Assembly: GCA_023400985.1 (NCBI GenBank)
Contig: JAEXEN010000027.1
Span: forward strand, 124,001 to 188,000
Source: Bacillota bacterium
Lineage (GTDB): Bacteria; Bacillota; Clostridia; Christensenellales; CAG-138
Direction of reading: 5' to 3'
Length of the DNA: 64,000 bases
Each line of letters begins with the position of its first letter. The stretch's first letter is position 1. Below, one piece after another: positions 23,677-31,785 of the stretch. Under the pieces are notes generated by a model. The model was given only the letters and a program-made list of their open reading frames with translations, ran no database searches and was not told the DNA's origin. A program made the translations under genes and the position numbers.

Positions 23677-25473
23677 ATGGCAGAACTGTTGCAGGGCTGG
23701 AAGCGCACCGGCTATTGCGCCGAAGTGAAGGAAGAGGACGTAGGCAAGGAAATACTTTTGATGGGCTGGGCGGGCACATGGCGCAACCTTGGCGCGCTCA
23801 TCTTCATCGGGCTTCGCGACCGCACGGGCGTGATGCAGGTGGTTTTCAATGAGAGCTTTACACCTAAAAACGTGTTTGAGCTCGCAGAAACCATAAGGAG
23901 CGAATACGTCGTGGCCGTGAAGGGCGTTCTTTCCCGCCGCGCGCTGGAAATGGTCAATCCCGATATGGCGACGGGCGGTTACGAGCTCCACGCCACGGAC
24001 TTGAAGATCCTCTCCAAGGCGCAGACGCCGCCCATCTACATCGATGATAACCTCAATACGCAGGAGCAGATACGCCTCAAATATCGCTATCTCGATCTTC
24101 GCCGCCCGTCCATGCAGAAAATACTCATGATGCGTCACGAGATGATGCAGATCATCCGTGAGTATTACTCGAAAAACGGCTTTTTGGAGATAGAGACCCC
24201 TATTTTGTGCAAGTCTACGCCCGAAGGCGCGCGCGATTACCTTGTGCCAAGCCGCGTACATCCGGGTAAATTCTACGCGCTCCCGCAAAGCCCGCAGCAG
24301 TATAAGCAGCTTCTGATGCTTTCGGGCTTCGACCGCTACATGCAGATCGCGCGCTGCTTCCGCGACGAGGACTTAAGGGCGGACCGCCAGCCGGAATTTA
24401 CGCAGATCGACCTTGAAATGTCGTTTGTGGATATGGACGACGTGCTCGCCATGAACGAGGGCTTCATCCAAACGCTTCTGAAAAAGACTGTGGGCGTGGA
24501 TGTAAAGCTTCCGCTCTCTCGCATGACTTACAAGGAGGCCATGGAGACCTACGGCTCCGATAAGCCGGATACCCGCTTTGACCTGAAGTTCATCAACGTG
24601 AGCGACCTCGTGAAGGATTCGGGCTTCTCCGTGTTCAAAGACGCCGTAAATAACGGCGGCAGCGTGCGCTGCATTAACGTGGAAGGCGGGGCGGACAAGT
24701 TCTCCCGCAAGCAGATTGACGAGCTCGCGGAATACGTGAAGATTTACCGAGCCAAGGGCCTCGCGTGGATGAGCATGAAAATAGACGGCATGCAGTGCTC
24801 GTTTGCGAAGTTCTTCACCGACGAGCAGATGAAGGCCCTCTTAGACCGCGTCCACGCAAAAACGGGAGACATCGTGTTTTTTGTGGCGGACGCAAAGGAC
24901 CTTGTCGCCTGCACGGCCTTGGGCGCGCTTCGCCTCGAGGTCGGGAGGCGTTTGGGGCTCATGGACGATAAAAAATTCAACCTCCTTTGGGTGGTGGATT
25001 TCCCGCTCCTTGAGTACGACGAGGAGGAAAGCCGCTACGTTGCCATGCACCATCCGTTCACAAGCCCGAAGGATGAAGATTTGGAGCTTATGGATTTTGA
25101 TCCCGGTAAGGTCCGCGCCAAGGCATACGATATGGTGTTGAACGGCAACGAGATCGGCGGCGGTTCCATCCGTATCCACTCCAGCGAATTGCAGGAGAAG
25201 ATGTTTCGCACGCTCGGATTCACCAAAGAGCAGGCGTGGGACCGCTTCGGCTTCTTGATGGAGGCGTTCAAATACGGCACACCCCCGCACGGCGGCATGG
25301 CGTTCGGCCTCGACAGGCTCGTGATGCTCATCACCGGCACAAGCAATATCCGCGACGTGATCGCCTTCCCCAAGGTGCAGACGGCCGCGTGCCTGATGAC
25401 CGACGCGCCCGATGTGGTGGATGAAAAACAGCTTAAGGAGCTTCACATTTCCGTGGAGGAACAGGAAAAATAG
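23677..25473 (+). CDS. aspS: aspartyl-tRNA synthetase
   Basis: A 598-residue bacterial-type AspRS. The OB-fold anticodon-binding domain is at the N-terminus (LLMGWAGTWRNLGALIFIGL). Motif 2 is FRDEDLRADRQPEFTQID, and the QSPQQYKQ block is present. The GAD insertion domain spans roughly residues 290-420. Motif 3 is GGMAFGLDRLVMLITG. The start is the ATG at 23677 with GGCGAGGA upstream. The hisS-aspS order is shared with Bacillus, and the T-box before hisS may control both if transcription passes the repeats in between. Confidence 0.97.
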   Translation: MAELLQGWKRTGYCAEVKEEDVGKEILLMGWAGTWRNLGALIFIGLRDRTGVMQVVFNESFTPKNVFELAETIRSEYVVAVKGVLSRRALEMVNPDMATGGYELHATDLKILSKAQTPPIYIDDNLNTQEQIRLKYRYLDLRRPSMQKILMMRHEMMQIIREYYSKNGFLEIETPILCKSTPEGARDYLVPSRVHPGKFYALPQSPQQYKQLLMLSGFDRYMQIARCFRDEDLRADRQPEFTQIDLEMSFVDMDDVLAMNEGFIQTLLKKTVGVDVKLPLSRMTYKEAMETYGSDKPDTRFDLKFINVSDLVKDSGFSVFKDAVNNGGSVRCINVEGGADKFSRKQIDELAEYVKIYRAKGLAWMSMKIDGMQCSFAKFFTDEQMKALLDRVHAKTGDIVFFVADAKDLVACTALGALRLEVGRRLGLMDDKKFNLLWVVDFPLLEYDEEESRYVAMHHPFTSPKDEDLELMDFDPGKVRAKAYDMVLNGNEIGGGSIRIHSSELQEKMFRTLGFTKEQAWDRFGFLMEAFKYGTPPHGGMAFGLDRLVMLITGTSNIRDVIAFPKVQTAACLMTDAPDVVDEKQLKELHISVEEQEK

Positions 25474-25561
25474 CGTTTTTTGCGCGCATTGTGGTACAAT
25501 AGCGGTAAGGGGGCATGACCCTATGCCGCTGCGAACCACATTTATAAGGGAGGATTTTCGT

Positions 25562-25885
25562 ATGGCAGACGTGTTGCATGTAACTGCCGCCGATTTTGAG
25601 GCGGAGGTGTTGAAAAGCTCGATCCCCGTGCTGGTGGATTTCTGGGCGTCCTGGTGCGGCCCCTGCCGCATGATCGCCCCCGCGCTCGATGAGCTTGCCA
25701 ACGACTACGACGGCAAGGTGAAGATCTGCAAGGTGAACGTGGATGAAGACGCTGATATCGCCGCGCGCTACGGCGTAAAGAGCATCCCAGCGGTGTTCCT
25801 CATCAAGGATGGGCAGGAGGAGGCGCATTTTGTCGGCGCACGCCCCAAACACCTCATCGCGGAGTTTATCGACGAGAACATCTGA
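25562..25885 (+). CDS. trxA: thioredoxin
   Basis: A 107-residue classical thioredoxin, a disulfide reductant of the cytosol. The redox-active site is VDFWASWCGPCRMIAPALDE with the WCGPC motif. The cis-proline loop is VKSIPAVFLIKDG. The start is the ATG at 25562 behind GGGAGGATTTTCGT; translation from further upstream would run through the aspS end. A TACAAT box at 25495-25500 may be its -10, but no good -35 was found, so it could be read from aspS. Confidence 0.96.
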   Translation: MADVLHVTAADFEAEVLKSSIPVLVDFWASWCGPCRMIAPALDELANDYDGKVKICKVNVDEDADIAARYGVKSIPAVFLIKDGQEEAHFVGARPKHLIAEFIDENI

Positions 25886-25961
25886 ACGGTCGGCGTGAAA
25901 CCGCATGGGTGCATGAGGAATGCAGCAGGTTAAAAAATTCATTAAAATGTAAACGAAGGGC

Positions 25962-26009
25962 GTTAAGGGACCAGGGGGAATTCCGATTTTCCCCCTTAGG
26001 TCCCTTAAC
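25962..26009. terminator. trxA: long near-perfect palindrome after trxA
   Basis: GTTAAGGGACC-AGGGGGAA pairs with TTCCCCCT-TAGGTCCCTTAAC around a short ATTCCGAT-like loop, about 20 bp of stem. There is no T-run directly after it, so a terminator role is likely from position but not proved. It may also be a repeat unit. Confidence 0.55.
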
Positions 26010-26063
26010 AAACCCTTATCCCCCTTAAAACGGCCACTGCGTGGTGCTTTTGGGCAACGGGGG

Positions 26064-26340
26064 TGCTTTGTATGGGCCGATTTTATATCGGCCCATGCGG
26101 CTTTTTTCATGCATAACGCAGGGGGTTGCGGATTGCCACGGGGTTAACGTCCCTCGCAATGACGGAGGAGCCCCGAAACGCCGCATTGCCACCCCCGTCA
26201 TTGCGAGGAGCAAGCGACGAAGCAATCCGGAAACCGGTGCAGCTCAATCCGGGTTGCCATGTTATGCTCGCGATGACGGAGCACGGTCCGAATTCCTATA
26301 CCGCGCTCGCGATGACGAGGGGTTCCGGATTGCCGTAGGG
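26064..26340. repeat. cluster of interspersed repeats upstream of glyA
   Basis: GGGCCGATTTTATATCGGCC (26075-26094) belongs to the short palindrome family. It is followed by four degenerate units built on CGTCATTGCGAGGAGCAAGC / GACGAAGCAATCCGG and its reverse complement (about 26128-26168, 26190-26232, 26247-26281 and 26300-26336). This second motif is an interspersed repeat type seen in many unrelated bacterial genomes. No gene is seen between 25886 and 26517. Confidence 0.8.
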
Positions 26341-26449
26341 CAAAAATACAAAGCATCTTCCCTGCATAATGCAAAGATGTTTATACGTTGTATGCACATA
26401 GCGCAACGGCTCAAACATAATATATCCCCGCATATCCTGTCCGCACAGG

Positions 26450-26478
26450 TTGAAAACCGCCGCGCCGTATTCTATAAT
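26450..26478 (+). promoter_or_regulatory. glyA: glyA promoter
   Basis: TTGAAA (26450-26455) and TATAAT (26473-26478) have a 17-base spacer and lie 40 bases before the start codon. No known riboswitch was recognised in the short leader. Confidence 0.8.
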
Positions 26479-26517
26479 GGAGCCGGAACGTTGCATTTCT
26501 TGAGCATGGAGGTTTAC

Positions 26518-27756
26518 ATGATACAGTTCGATATCATCAAAAAGGCCGATCCGGAAGTCGCTTCCGCCATGGAACTGGAGTTGAAGCGCCAGCGGGACCA
26601 TCTGGAGCTTATCGCTTCCGAAAACTTCGTATCCGAGGCGGTCATGGCCGCCATGGGCAGCCACCTCACCAACAAATACGCCGAGGGCTACCCCGGCAAG
26701 CGCTACTACGGCGGCTGCGAGTGCGTGGATATTGTGGAAGACCTTGCCCGTGAGCGCGCAAAGGCGCTGTTCGGAGCGGAGCACGCAAACGTGCAGCCCC
26801 ATAGCGGCGCGCAGGCTAACCTTGCGGTATATTTTTCGCTGCTAGAGTACGGCGATACCATTTTGGGCATGAACCTTTCCCACGGCGGGCACCTCACCCA
26901 CGGTAGCCCCGTGAACATGTCCGGCAAATATTTCAAGATCGTCCCCTACGGCGTGAGCGAGAAGGATGAGCAGATCGATTACGATAAGCTCCGCGAGCTC
27001 GCGCTCGAAAATAAGCCCAGGCTGATCGTTGCGGGCGCAAGCGCGTATCCCCGCGCCATCGACTTTAAGCGCATGAGCGAGATCGCCAAGGAAGTGGGCG
27101 CCTACTTCATGGTGGATATGGCGCACATCGCCGGCCTTGTGGCCGCAGGCGAGCACATGAACCCCGTGCCCTATGCCGACGTTGTTACCACCACCACCCA
27201 TAAAACCCTGCGCGGCCCGCGCGGCGGCCTCATCCTCTGCCGCGAGGAGCTTGCAAAATCCATCGACAAGGGCATCTTCCCCGGCACGCAGGGCGGCCCG
27301 CTCATGCATATTATCGCCGCCAAGGCCGTATGCCTCCACGAGGCCGCAAATCCCGCCTTCAAGGCATACCAGCATCAGGTCGTCTTAAACGCCAAGGCGC
27401 TCGCAAAGTCGCTCACGCAAAGCGGCGTACGCCTCGTATCCGGCGGCACGGATAACCATCTCATGCTCGTCGATCTCACCGCTTCCGGCCGCACGGGCAA
27501 GGAAGTTGAGGCGCTCCTCGATCAGGCAAACATCACCGTCAACAAAAACACCATCCCGTTTGAAACCCGCAGCCCTTTTGTTACGAGCGGCATCCGCATC
27601 GGCACTCCCGCCGTCACCACACGCGGCTTGAAGGAAGCGGAAATGCAAACGGTGGGCGGCCTTTTAAACGACGTGATCCTCCGCGGCGAGGATGCCGTAC
27701 AGAGCGTGAAGGAGCAGGTCATCGAGATGACGAAGAGGTTCCCGCTGTACGAGTGA
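26518..27756 (+). CDS. glyA: serine hydroxymethyltransferase
   Basis: A 412-residue PLP enzyme converting serine and tetrahydrofolate to glycine and 5,10-methylene-THF, the main entry of one-carbon units. Motifs: HLELIASENFVSEAV, NKYAEGYPGKRYYGGCE, and the PLP-lysine segment VVTTTTHKTLRGPRGG. SGIRIGTPAVTTRGL near the C-terminus is also typical. The start is the ATG at 26518 with GGAGG seven bases upstream; the frame is open for 159 codons further upstream but only across repeat DNA. It is monocistronic between its own promoter and terminator. Confidence 0.97.
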   Translation: MIQFDIIKKADPEVASAMELELKRQRDHLELIASENFVSEAVMAAMGSHLTNKYAEGYPGKRYYGGCECVDIVEDLARERAKALFGAEHANVQPHSGAQANLAVYFSLLEYGDTILGMNLSHGGHLTHGSPVNMSGKYFKIVPYGVSEKDEQIDYDKLRELALENKPRLIVAGASAYPRAIDFKRMSEIAKEVGAYFMVDMAHIAGLVAAGEHMNPVPYADVVTTTTHKTLRGPRGGLILCREELAKSIDKGIFPGTQGGPLMHIIAAKAVCLHEAANPAFKAYQHQVVLNAKALAKSLTQSGVRLVSGGTDNHLMLVDLTASGRTGKEVEALLDQANITVNKNTIPFETRSPFVTSGIRIGTPAVTTRGLKEAEMQTVGGLLNDVILRGEDAVQSVKEQVIEMTKRFPLYE

Positions 27757-27776
27757 GAAGATAGAGATAGAATGTC

Positions 27777-27807
27777 GACACAGGCGGCGTAATACGCCGC
27801 CTGTGTC
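27777..27807. terminator. glyA: perfect hairpin after glyA
   Basis: GACACAGGCGGCGT (27777-27790) pairs with ACGCCGCCTGTGTC (27794-27807), a 14-bp stem with a three-base loop, 20 bases after the glyA stop. It is followed by AGTATTCC rather than a clear T-run. The next 130 bases carry another degenerate hairpin repeat (GGAGGAGTGACGCGAAGCGC) before the VOC gene. Confidence 0.7.
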
Positions 27808-27935
27808 AGTATTCCCCTCGAAAAAATTCTTCTCCTTGGAGGAGTGACGCGAAGCGCCGGGGTGGTTGCGGTGACCGCAAAACCTCCATTTTCTTGCCGT
27901 ACGATTCGACTATATAATAAGTGGAGGCTGAAGAG

Positions 27936-28391
27936 ATGCACCTCGGTTCGATTTATTTAATTGTCAATGATTTTGAAAAATCAATTGATTTCTATCAAAA
28001 ATTGCTGCAAATCCCTGTTACAAAACGTAATATGGATAGGTTTGCGGCATTCTCTTTTGAAGGGAAATGTATCGCATTGATGAATGGGCATTTTGATACA
28101 GACAATCCCGATAAAGTAATGCACAAAGGCGAATATTCCGAATTATTTGACGACCTGAAAGCCATAGCTATTGCACCAAATACACATAAATTTGTATTGA
28201 ATTTTTGGGACGAGAATTTAATGAGGGAGTACGAGCGCATCGAAAGTTTGAGTATCACAGGCAATTTGACAAAGATCAAATATGTTTGCAATATATCTCC
28301 ATATTTCTTTTTCCAACTGACCGACCCTGACGGGAATATTATTGAGGTCACAGGCGACTATACGCCGGAAAAGGGTGAATTCCATGCATGA
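27936..28391 (+). CDS. VOC-family (glyoxalase/bleomycin-resistance-like) protein
   Basis: A 151-residue protein with two vicinal-oxygen-chelate repeats. It begins LGSIYLIVNDFEKSIDFYQK and ends FFQLTDPDGNIIEVTGDY, the hallmark strands with a metal-ligand Glu in the last one. The substrate cannot be told. The start is the ATG at 27936 after GTGGAGG; an in-frame GTG at 27921 overlaps that site. Its AT-rich base and codon use differ sharply from glyA and relA, and it overlaps the broken alkylation-repair gene by eight bases, so the pair probably arrived together. Confidence 0.85.
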   Translation: MHLGSIYLIVNDFEKSIDFYQKLLQIPVTKRNMDRFAAFSFEGKCIALMNGHFDTDNPDKVMHKGEYSELFDDLKAIAIAPNTHKFVLNFWDENLMREYERIESLSITGNLTKIKYVCNISPYFFFQLTDPDGNIIEVTGDYTPEKGEFHA

Positions 28392-29030
28392 AATTGTCAT
28401 GACCGTGAAAGCCGGACTTGAGAAAGCAAACGCCACAGTAACCGGCAAACATACGAAAACTGCCGATATTCGCAAGCTGTCCGCAACGGTATTTCGTGGT
28501 ATCAAGGATAAAACAAAAGATAACATCGTCCTTGTTTGTGGTGAACTTTTGGAGCAGCATAACTGGGAAATGGGCGTGATCGCTTTTTATTTTGCTTACC
28601 GAATAAAAAAGCAATATGACAGTACTACCTTTGCTTTGTTTGAAAGCTGGCTTAAAAAATATGTGCGCGGATGGGGCGATTGCGATGATTCTGTACGCAT
28701 GCCTTTGGAGAACTGCTTATACAAAAGCCCACATTATTTAAAGAGATTGACCGCTGGACGGAGCGTGAGGAGTTTTGGATGCGCTGTGCCTCCGCCGTTG
28801 TGTTGATACCGTCCATTTGGCACGATCACTATGAAAGCATCGATCCGTTTTACATATCGGATAAATTGATATCAGATGAGCATGACCTTGTCCGTAAGGG
28901 CTATGGCTGGATGCTGAAAGTTTTATCTTGCAAAGTACCCCAGCTCGTGCAGGATTATCTTGTGAAAAACAAAAATAAAATGCCTCGTGTGGCATTTCGA
29001 TATGCTATTGAAAAAATGGATAAAGATTAA
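28384..29030 (+). pseudogene. DNA alkylation repair enzyme (AlkD-like), one-base frameshift
   Basis: The frame from the ATG at 28384 gives IRKLSATVFRGIKDK, WEMGVIAFYFAYRIKKQYD and KKYVRGWGDCDD, then drifts into non-homologous sequence. Homology resumes one frame over at 28689 (FCTHAFGELL, FKEIDRWTEREEFW, SIWHDHYESIDPFYISDKL) and runs to the stop at 29030. The two halves together make one AlkD-type HEAT-repeat glycosylase of about 215 residues. Restoring one T in GATGATTCTGTACG would rejoin them. It is a recent pseudogene or an assembly error. The base composition is AT-rich, as in the VOC gene. Confidence 0.85.
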
Positions 29031-29195
29031 GAAGCAATTTTTAATGGGGGTATGATCTTTTATAGTACATACATCAAATTGAAATAAAATTTAAAAGACA
29101 AATCGAAACGATGATAGAAAGTTGGTTCACCAACCGCCCCATGGGGGTTTGCAACTTCCGTAAATATGTTATACTTAACTATAATAAATAACAAA

Positions 29196-29214
29196 CCGCA
29201 TGGCATCCATGCGG
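29196..29214 (+). other. hairpin just upstream of the NYN-domain gene
   Basis: CCGCATGGCATCCATGCGG is a perfect 8-bp stem with a three-base loop, 22 bases before the next start codon. TATAAT at 29180-29185 lies directly before it, so it could begin the transcript, but no matching -35 box was found. The 29031-29235 gap otherwise shows only a small GTTGGTTCACCAAC hairpin (29121-29134). Confidence 0.45.
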
Positions 29215-29235
29215 TAACTGCCAAAGGGGGGTATT

Positions 29236-30084
29236 ATGGCAAGCGAAAAAAAGTTTGCGGTGCTTGTGGATGCGGACAACGTATCCGATAAATATATCAA
29301 GGTGATACTCGACGAAATTTCAAAGGACGGTATCGCCACCTATAAACGCATCTACGGGGATTGGACAAAGCCTACGCTCGCTTCGTGGAAAACGGTGCTT
29401 CTCGATAACTCCATACTGCCCATCCAGCAGTACAACTACACGACCGGCAAAAACTCCACGGACTCGGCGATGATCATCGACGCGATGGACATCCTCTACT
29501 CGGGGCAGGTGGACGGCTTTTGTATCGTGTCGTCCGACAGCGATTTTACGCGCCTCGCCGCGCGGCTTCGCGAATCGGGTATGACGGTGGTGGGCATGGG
29601 GGAGAAAAAGACCCCTAAATCCTTTATCTCCGCGTGCAATATGTTCAAATATCTCGATATCCTCGCCGCAGCCGAGCGCAAGGCCGAAAGCGCAAGGAAG
29701 CAGGAGGAGCGGAAATATCAGGAGAAACCGAAGGAAGCAAAGCCTGCGCCAAAGGCCGCGCAGACGGCGCTCAAAGAGGAACCTATAAAACAATCCTGCG
29801 GGATCGCGGAATCCCCCAAGCCCGAGAACGGAGAACCGCAGACCGACATTGAAACCATCAAGGAGGCCATCAAGCTCATCGTGGAGGACAATTCCGACGA
29901 GGATGACTGGATGTTCATCGGCACCATCGGCAACCTTCTTGTAAAGCGCTATCCCGATTTTGACGTGCGTAACTTCGGCTATCCCAAGCTCACGCCGTTT
30001 ATAAAGTCCCTCGGCGTTTTCGAGATCAAAAGCGTTCGAACGGGCGAAAACGGCTCGCATCTCATTTACATCAAGCTGAAATAA
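29236..30084 (+). CDS. NYN-domain (LabA/PIN-like) protein with C-terminal OST-HTH/LOTUS domain
   Basis: A 282-residue protein. The N-terminal NYN domain (1-150) has the acidic nuclease-type positions FAVLVDADNVSDKY, TTGKNSTDSAMIIDAMD and VSSDSDFTRLAARLRE. An Ala/Glu/Lys/Pro-rich linker (about 150-205) follows. The C-terminal 75 residues (ETIKEAIKLIVEDNSDEDDW ... FGYPKLTPFIKSL) form an OST-HTH/LOTUS RNA-binding domain. Such proteins are predicted RNases or RNA-binding factors; the target is unknown. The start is the ATG at 29236 behind AAAGGGGGG. It is a single-gene unit. Confidence 0.9.
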   Translation: MASEKKFAVLVDADNVSDKYIKVILDEISKDGIATYKRIYGDWTKPTLASWKTVLLDNSILPIQQYNYTTGKNSTDSAMIIDAMDILYSGQVDGFCIVSSDSDFTRLAARLRESGMTVVGMGEKKTPKSFISACNMFKYLDILAAAERKAESARKQEERKYQEKPKEAKPAPKAAQTALKEEPIKQSCGIAESPKPENGEPQTDIETIKEAIKLIVEDNSDEDDWMFIGTIGNLLVKRYPDFDVRNFGYPKLTPFIKSLGVFEIKSVRTGENGSHLIYIKLK

Positions 30085-30102
30085 ATATTTGAAACGCGTC
30101 GG

Positions 30103-30130
30103 CCGCGCCCTTTAAGGGGCGCGGTTTTTT
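30103..30130 (+). terminator. terminator after the NYN gene
   Basis: CCGCGCCC-TTTAAG-GGGCGCGG followed by TTTTTT, an ideal intrinsic terminator 19 bases after the stop codon. Confidence 0.93.
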
Positions 30131-30216
30131 ATGCGATAAGAGAAGCCCGCCCGCTCATCGCTTTGCTGCCTGCCGGTTCCGACGGTTCTCCATGCAGCTG
30201 ATTTTTAATAATTGAA

Positions 30217-30246
30217 TTGACTGATATCAGTCAGCTATGCTAGGAT
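30217..30246 (+). promoter_or_regulatory. tetR promoter with perfect 16-bp operator palindrome
   Basis: TGACTGATATCAGTCA (30218-30233) is a perfect palindrome. It overlaps a -35-like TTGACT (30217-30222); TAGGAT (30241-30246) lies 18 bases downstream as a possible -10. The position is right for a TetR dimer blocking its own promoter and that of the downstream ferredoxin gene. Confidence 0.75.
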
Positions 30247-30274
30247 GTTTATATCGATCGAAGGGGGTGCACCA

Positions 30275-30886
30275 ATGGCACGCATTTCAAAGCAGCCCGA
30301 GGAGCGGCGCGGAGAACTGTTGGAAACGGCGGATCGGCTTTTTGCCGAAAAAGGCTTTGCGGCGGTTCGCGTGAGCGATATCGTTTCGACCATGGGCGTA
30401 GCGCAGGGCACGTTTTATTATTACTTCCCGTCCAAGGACGAGGTCTTTCTTGCGTTGCTCGAGGAGAAATGGCGGCAGATAGCGCAGTATCTCAGGGAGA
30501 AGCTCGCGCGGCAGGTCGACGCGGTGGAGCGGCTGTCGGCAGCGCTTTCCTTTTTGATCCGGCCCGACGCGGCGGTTCTTGAAAACCCGAACTGCCGCCT
30601 GCTGACGGACCCCGCCGCCATGGGTGCATTTCATCCGCAATTCGATGGTGCGCGCGTAAAATGCTTGTTTCCCGTGATGCGCGAGGTCATCGCGTACGGC
30701 GTGGAGCGAGGGACGTTTGCGCCGTTCCAAAACGAGGAAAAAGTGGTAAAGATCGTATTTCTCGGCATCAGCGCGTGTTTCCACGAAACGCCGCCGGAAG
30801 CCGTAAAAGGTATTTTGCCTGCCGTGTGCGAAACGGTGGAGCGCGTGCTCGGGCTTCCGGGCGGAACCGTAAAACTTCAGTTTTAA
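30275..30886 (+). CDS. TetR/AcrR-family transcriptional regulator
   Basis: A 203-residue repressor. The N-terminal helix-turn-helix block reads LLETADRLFAEKGFAAVRVS, DIVSTMGVAQGTFYYYFPSK and DEVFLALL, a classic TetR domain. The ligand-binding C-terminal part is divergent, so the effector is unknown. The start is the ATG at 30275 behind AAGGGGGTGCACCA; the frame is open upstream but without a ribosome binding site. It lies 12 bases before the membrane ferredoxin gene and just after a perfect palindrome, which suggests it represses its own two-gene operon. Confidence 0.93.
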   Translation: MARISKQPEERRGELLETADRLFAEKGFAAVRVSDIVSTMGVAQGTFYYYFPSKDEVFLALLEEKWRQIAQYLREKLARQVDAVERLSAALSFLIRPDAAVLENPNCRLLTDPAAMGAFHPQFDGARVKCLFPVMREVIAYGVERGTFAPFQNEEKVVKIVFLGISACFHETPPEAVKGILPAVCETVERVLGLPGGTVKLQF

Positions 30887-30898
30887 CAGGAGGTTTCT

Positions 30899-31669
30899 AT
30901 GCGTCAAAAGGTACGAAAAAGCATTTTGCTTTTTTCTATGGCGCTGTTTCCGGTCACCATGAACTACATGTCGCCCTACGTCATTGTGAACGGGTCGTTT
31001 GAAGGCATTATAGCGGGCAGCTTTTTGTTTTTCGGGCTGCTGTTTGTGAGCTCGCTCTTTTTGGGGCGCGCGTTCTGCGGTTGGCTCTGTCCGGCGGGCG
31101 GGGTACAGGAAGCCTGCTTTCCCATGAAAGGCAAAAAGGTGAAAGGCAAAAAGCGCTTTATCAAATATGCTATTTGGGCGCCGTGGATTGCGACCATCGC
31201 GGTAGCCGCCGTTCGGGCAGGCGGTTACCATGCGGTCGAACCGCTGTACCTTACCGATTCGGGCGTGTCGGTGGATTCCATTTACAAATTGGTTATCTTT
31301 CTGTTCGTCCTTGCGCTGTTCTTCACGCTTTCCGTTACGGTAGGGAAGCGCGCCGGCTGCCATACCGTGTGCTGGATGGCGCCTTTTATGGTCATCGGCA
31401 GGCGGCTCGGCATGCTTTTGCACGTTCCGAGCATCAAACTCAACCCCGAAGCGGGGCGTTGCGTAAGCTGCAAGCGGTGCGAGACCCGTTGTCCCATGAG
31501 CCTTTCGGTGAATGCCATGGTGAAACGCGGTTCTATGGCAAACGACGATTGCATCGTCTGCGGCGAGTGTGCGGATGCCTGCTCCGAAAAGGCGATACGC
31601 TTCGGCTTTGGAATCGTGAGGCCCGTAGAGAAAGAACTTGTCTCATGCGCCGAGGAACCGCTGCGATAG
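30899..31669 (+). CDS. membrane-bound 4Fe-4S electron-transfer protein (NapH/RdxA-like)
   Basis: A 256-residue membrane protein with about four or five hydrophobic helices. It has the Fer4_5 signature GRAFCGWLCPAGGVQE and a partner motif KRAGCHTVCWMAPFM. The C-terminal soluble tail holds two 4Fe-4S motifs, CVSCKRCETRCPM and CIVCGECADACSEKA. Proteins of this type pass electrons between the quinone or membrane pool and soluble partners; no partner oxidoreductase is next to it here. The start is the ATG at 30899 behind ACAGGAGG. It is cotranscribed with tetR. Confidence 0.88.
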   Translation: MRQKVRKSILLFSMALFPVTMNYMSPYVIVNGSFEGIIAGSFLFFGLLFVSSLFLGRAFCGWLCPAGGVQEACFPMKGKKVKGKKRFIKYAIWAPWIATIAVAAVRAGGYHAVEPLYLTDSGVSVDSIYKLVIFLFVLALFFTLSVTVGKRAGCHTVCWMAPFMVIGRRLGMLLHVPSIKLNPEAGRCVSCKRCETRCPMSLSVNAMVKRGSMANDDCIVCGECADACSEKAIRFGFGIVRPVEKELVSCAEEPLR

Positions 31670-31700
31670 GACGAATTTGCGATAAGCAAGTTTTTTCGGG

Positions 31701-31736
31701 GAACCTCCTGAAGCTTGGAGCGGGGAGGTTCTTTTT
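31701..31736 (+). terminator. terminator after the tetR-ferredoxin operon
   Basis: GAACCTCC (31701-31708) pairs with GGAGGTTC (31724-31731) and is followed by TTTTT, 32 bases after the stop codon. Confidence 0.85.
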
Positions 31737-31785
31737 GCCGTTTATCCGTTATGCGTAACCGCCGCAGAAACTTCACAAAATAAAC

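Noticed and set aside
26340..26517. Riboswitch (THF or glycine type) before glyA
   Set aside because: The promoter lies only 40 bases from the start codon, which leaves no room for an aptamer, and no conserved aptamer core was recognised.
27894..27918. Promoter for the VOC gene
   Set aside because: TATAAT at 27913 is a good -10 match, but the nearest -35-like TTGCCG is only 13 bases away, too short a spacer to support.
28384..29030. Programmed ribosomal frameshift in the AlkD-like gene
   Set aside because: There is no slippery heptamer or downstream structure at the break. A one-base deletion in an acquired gene, or an assembly error, explains it better.
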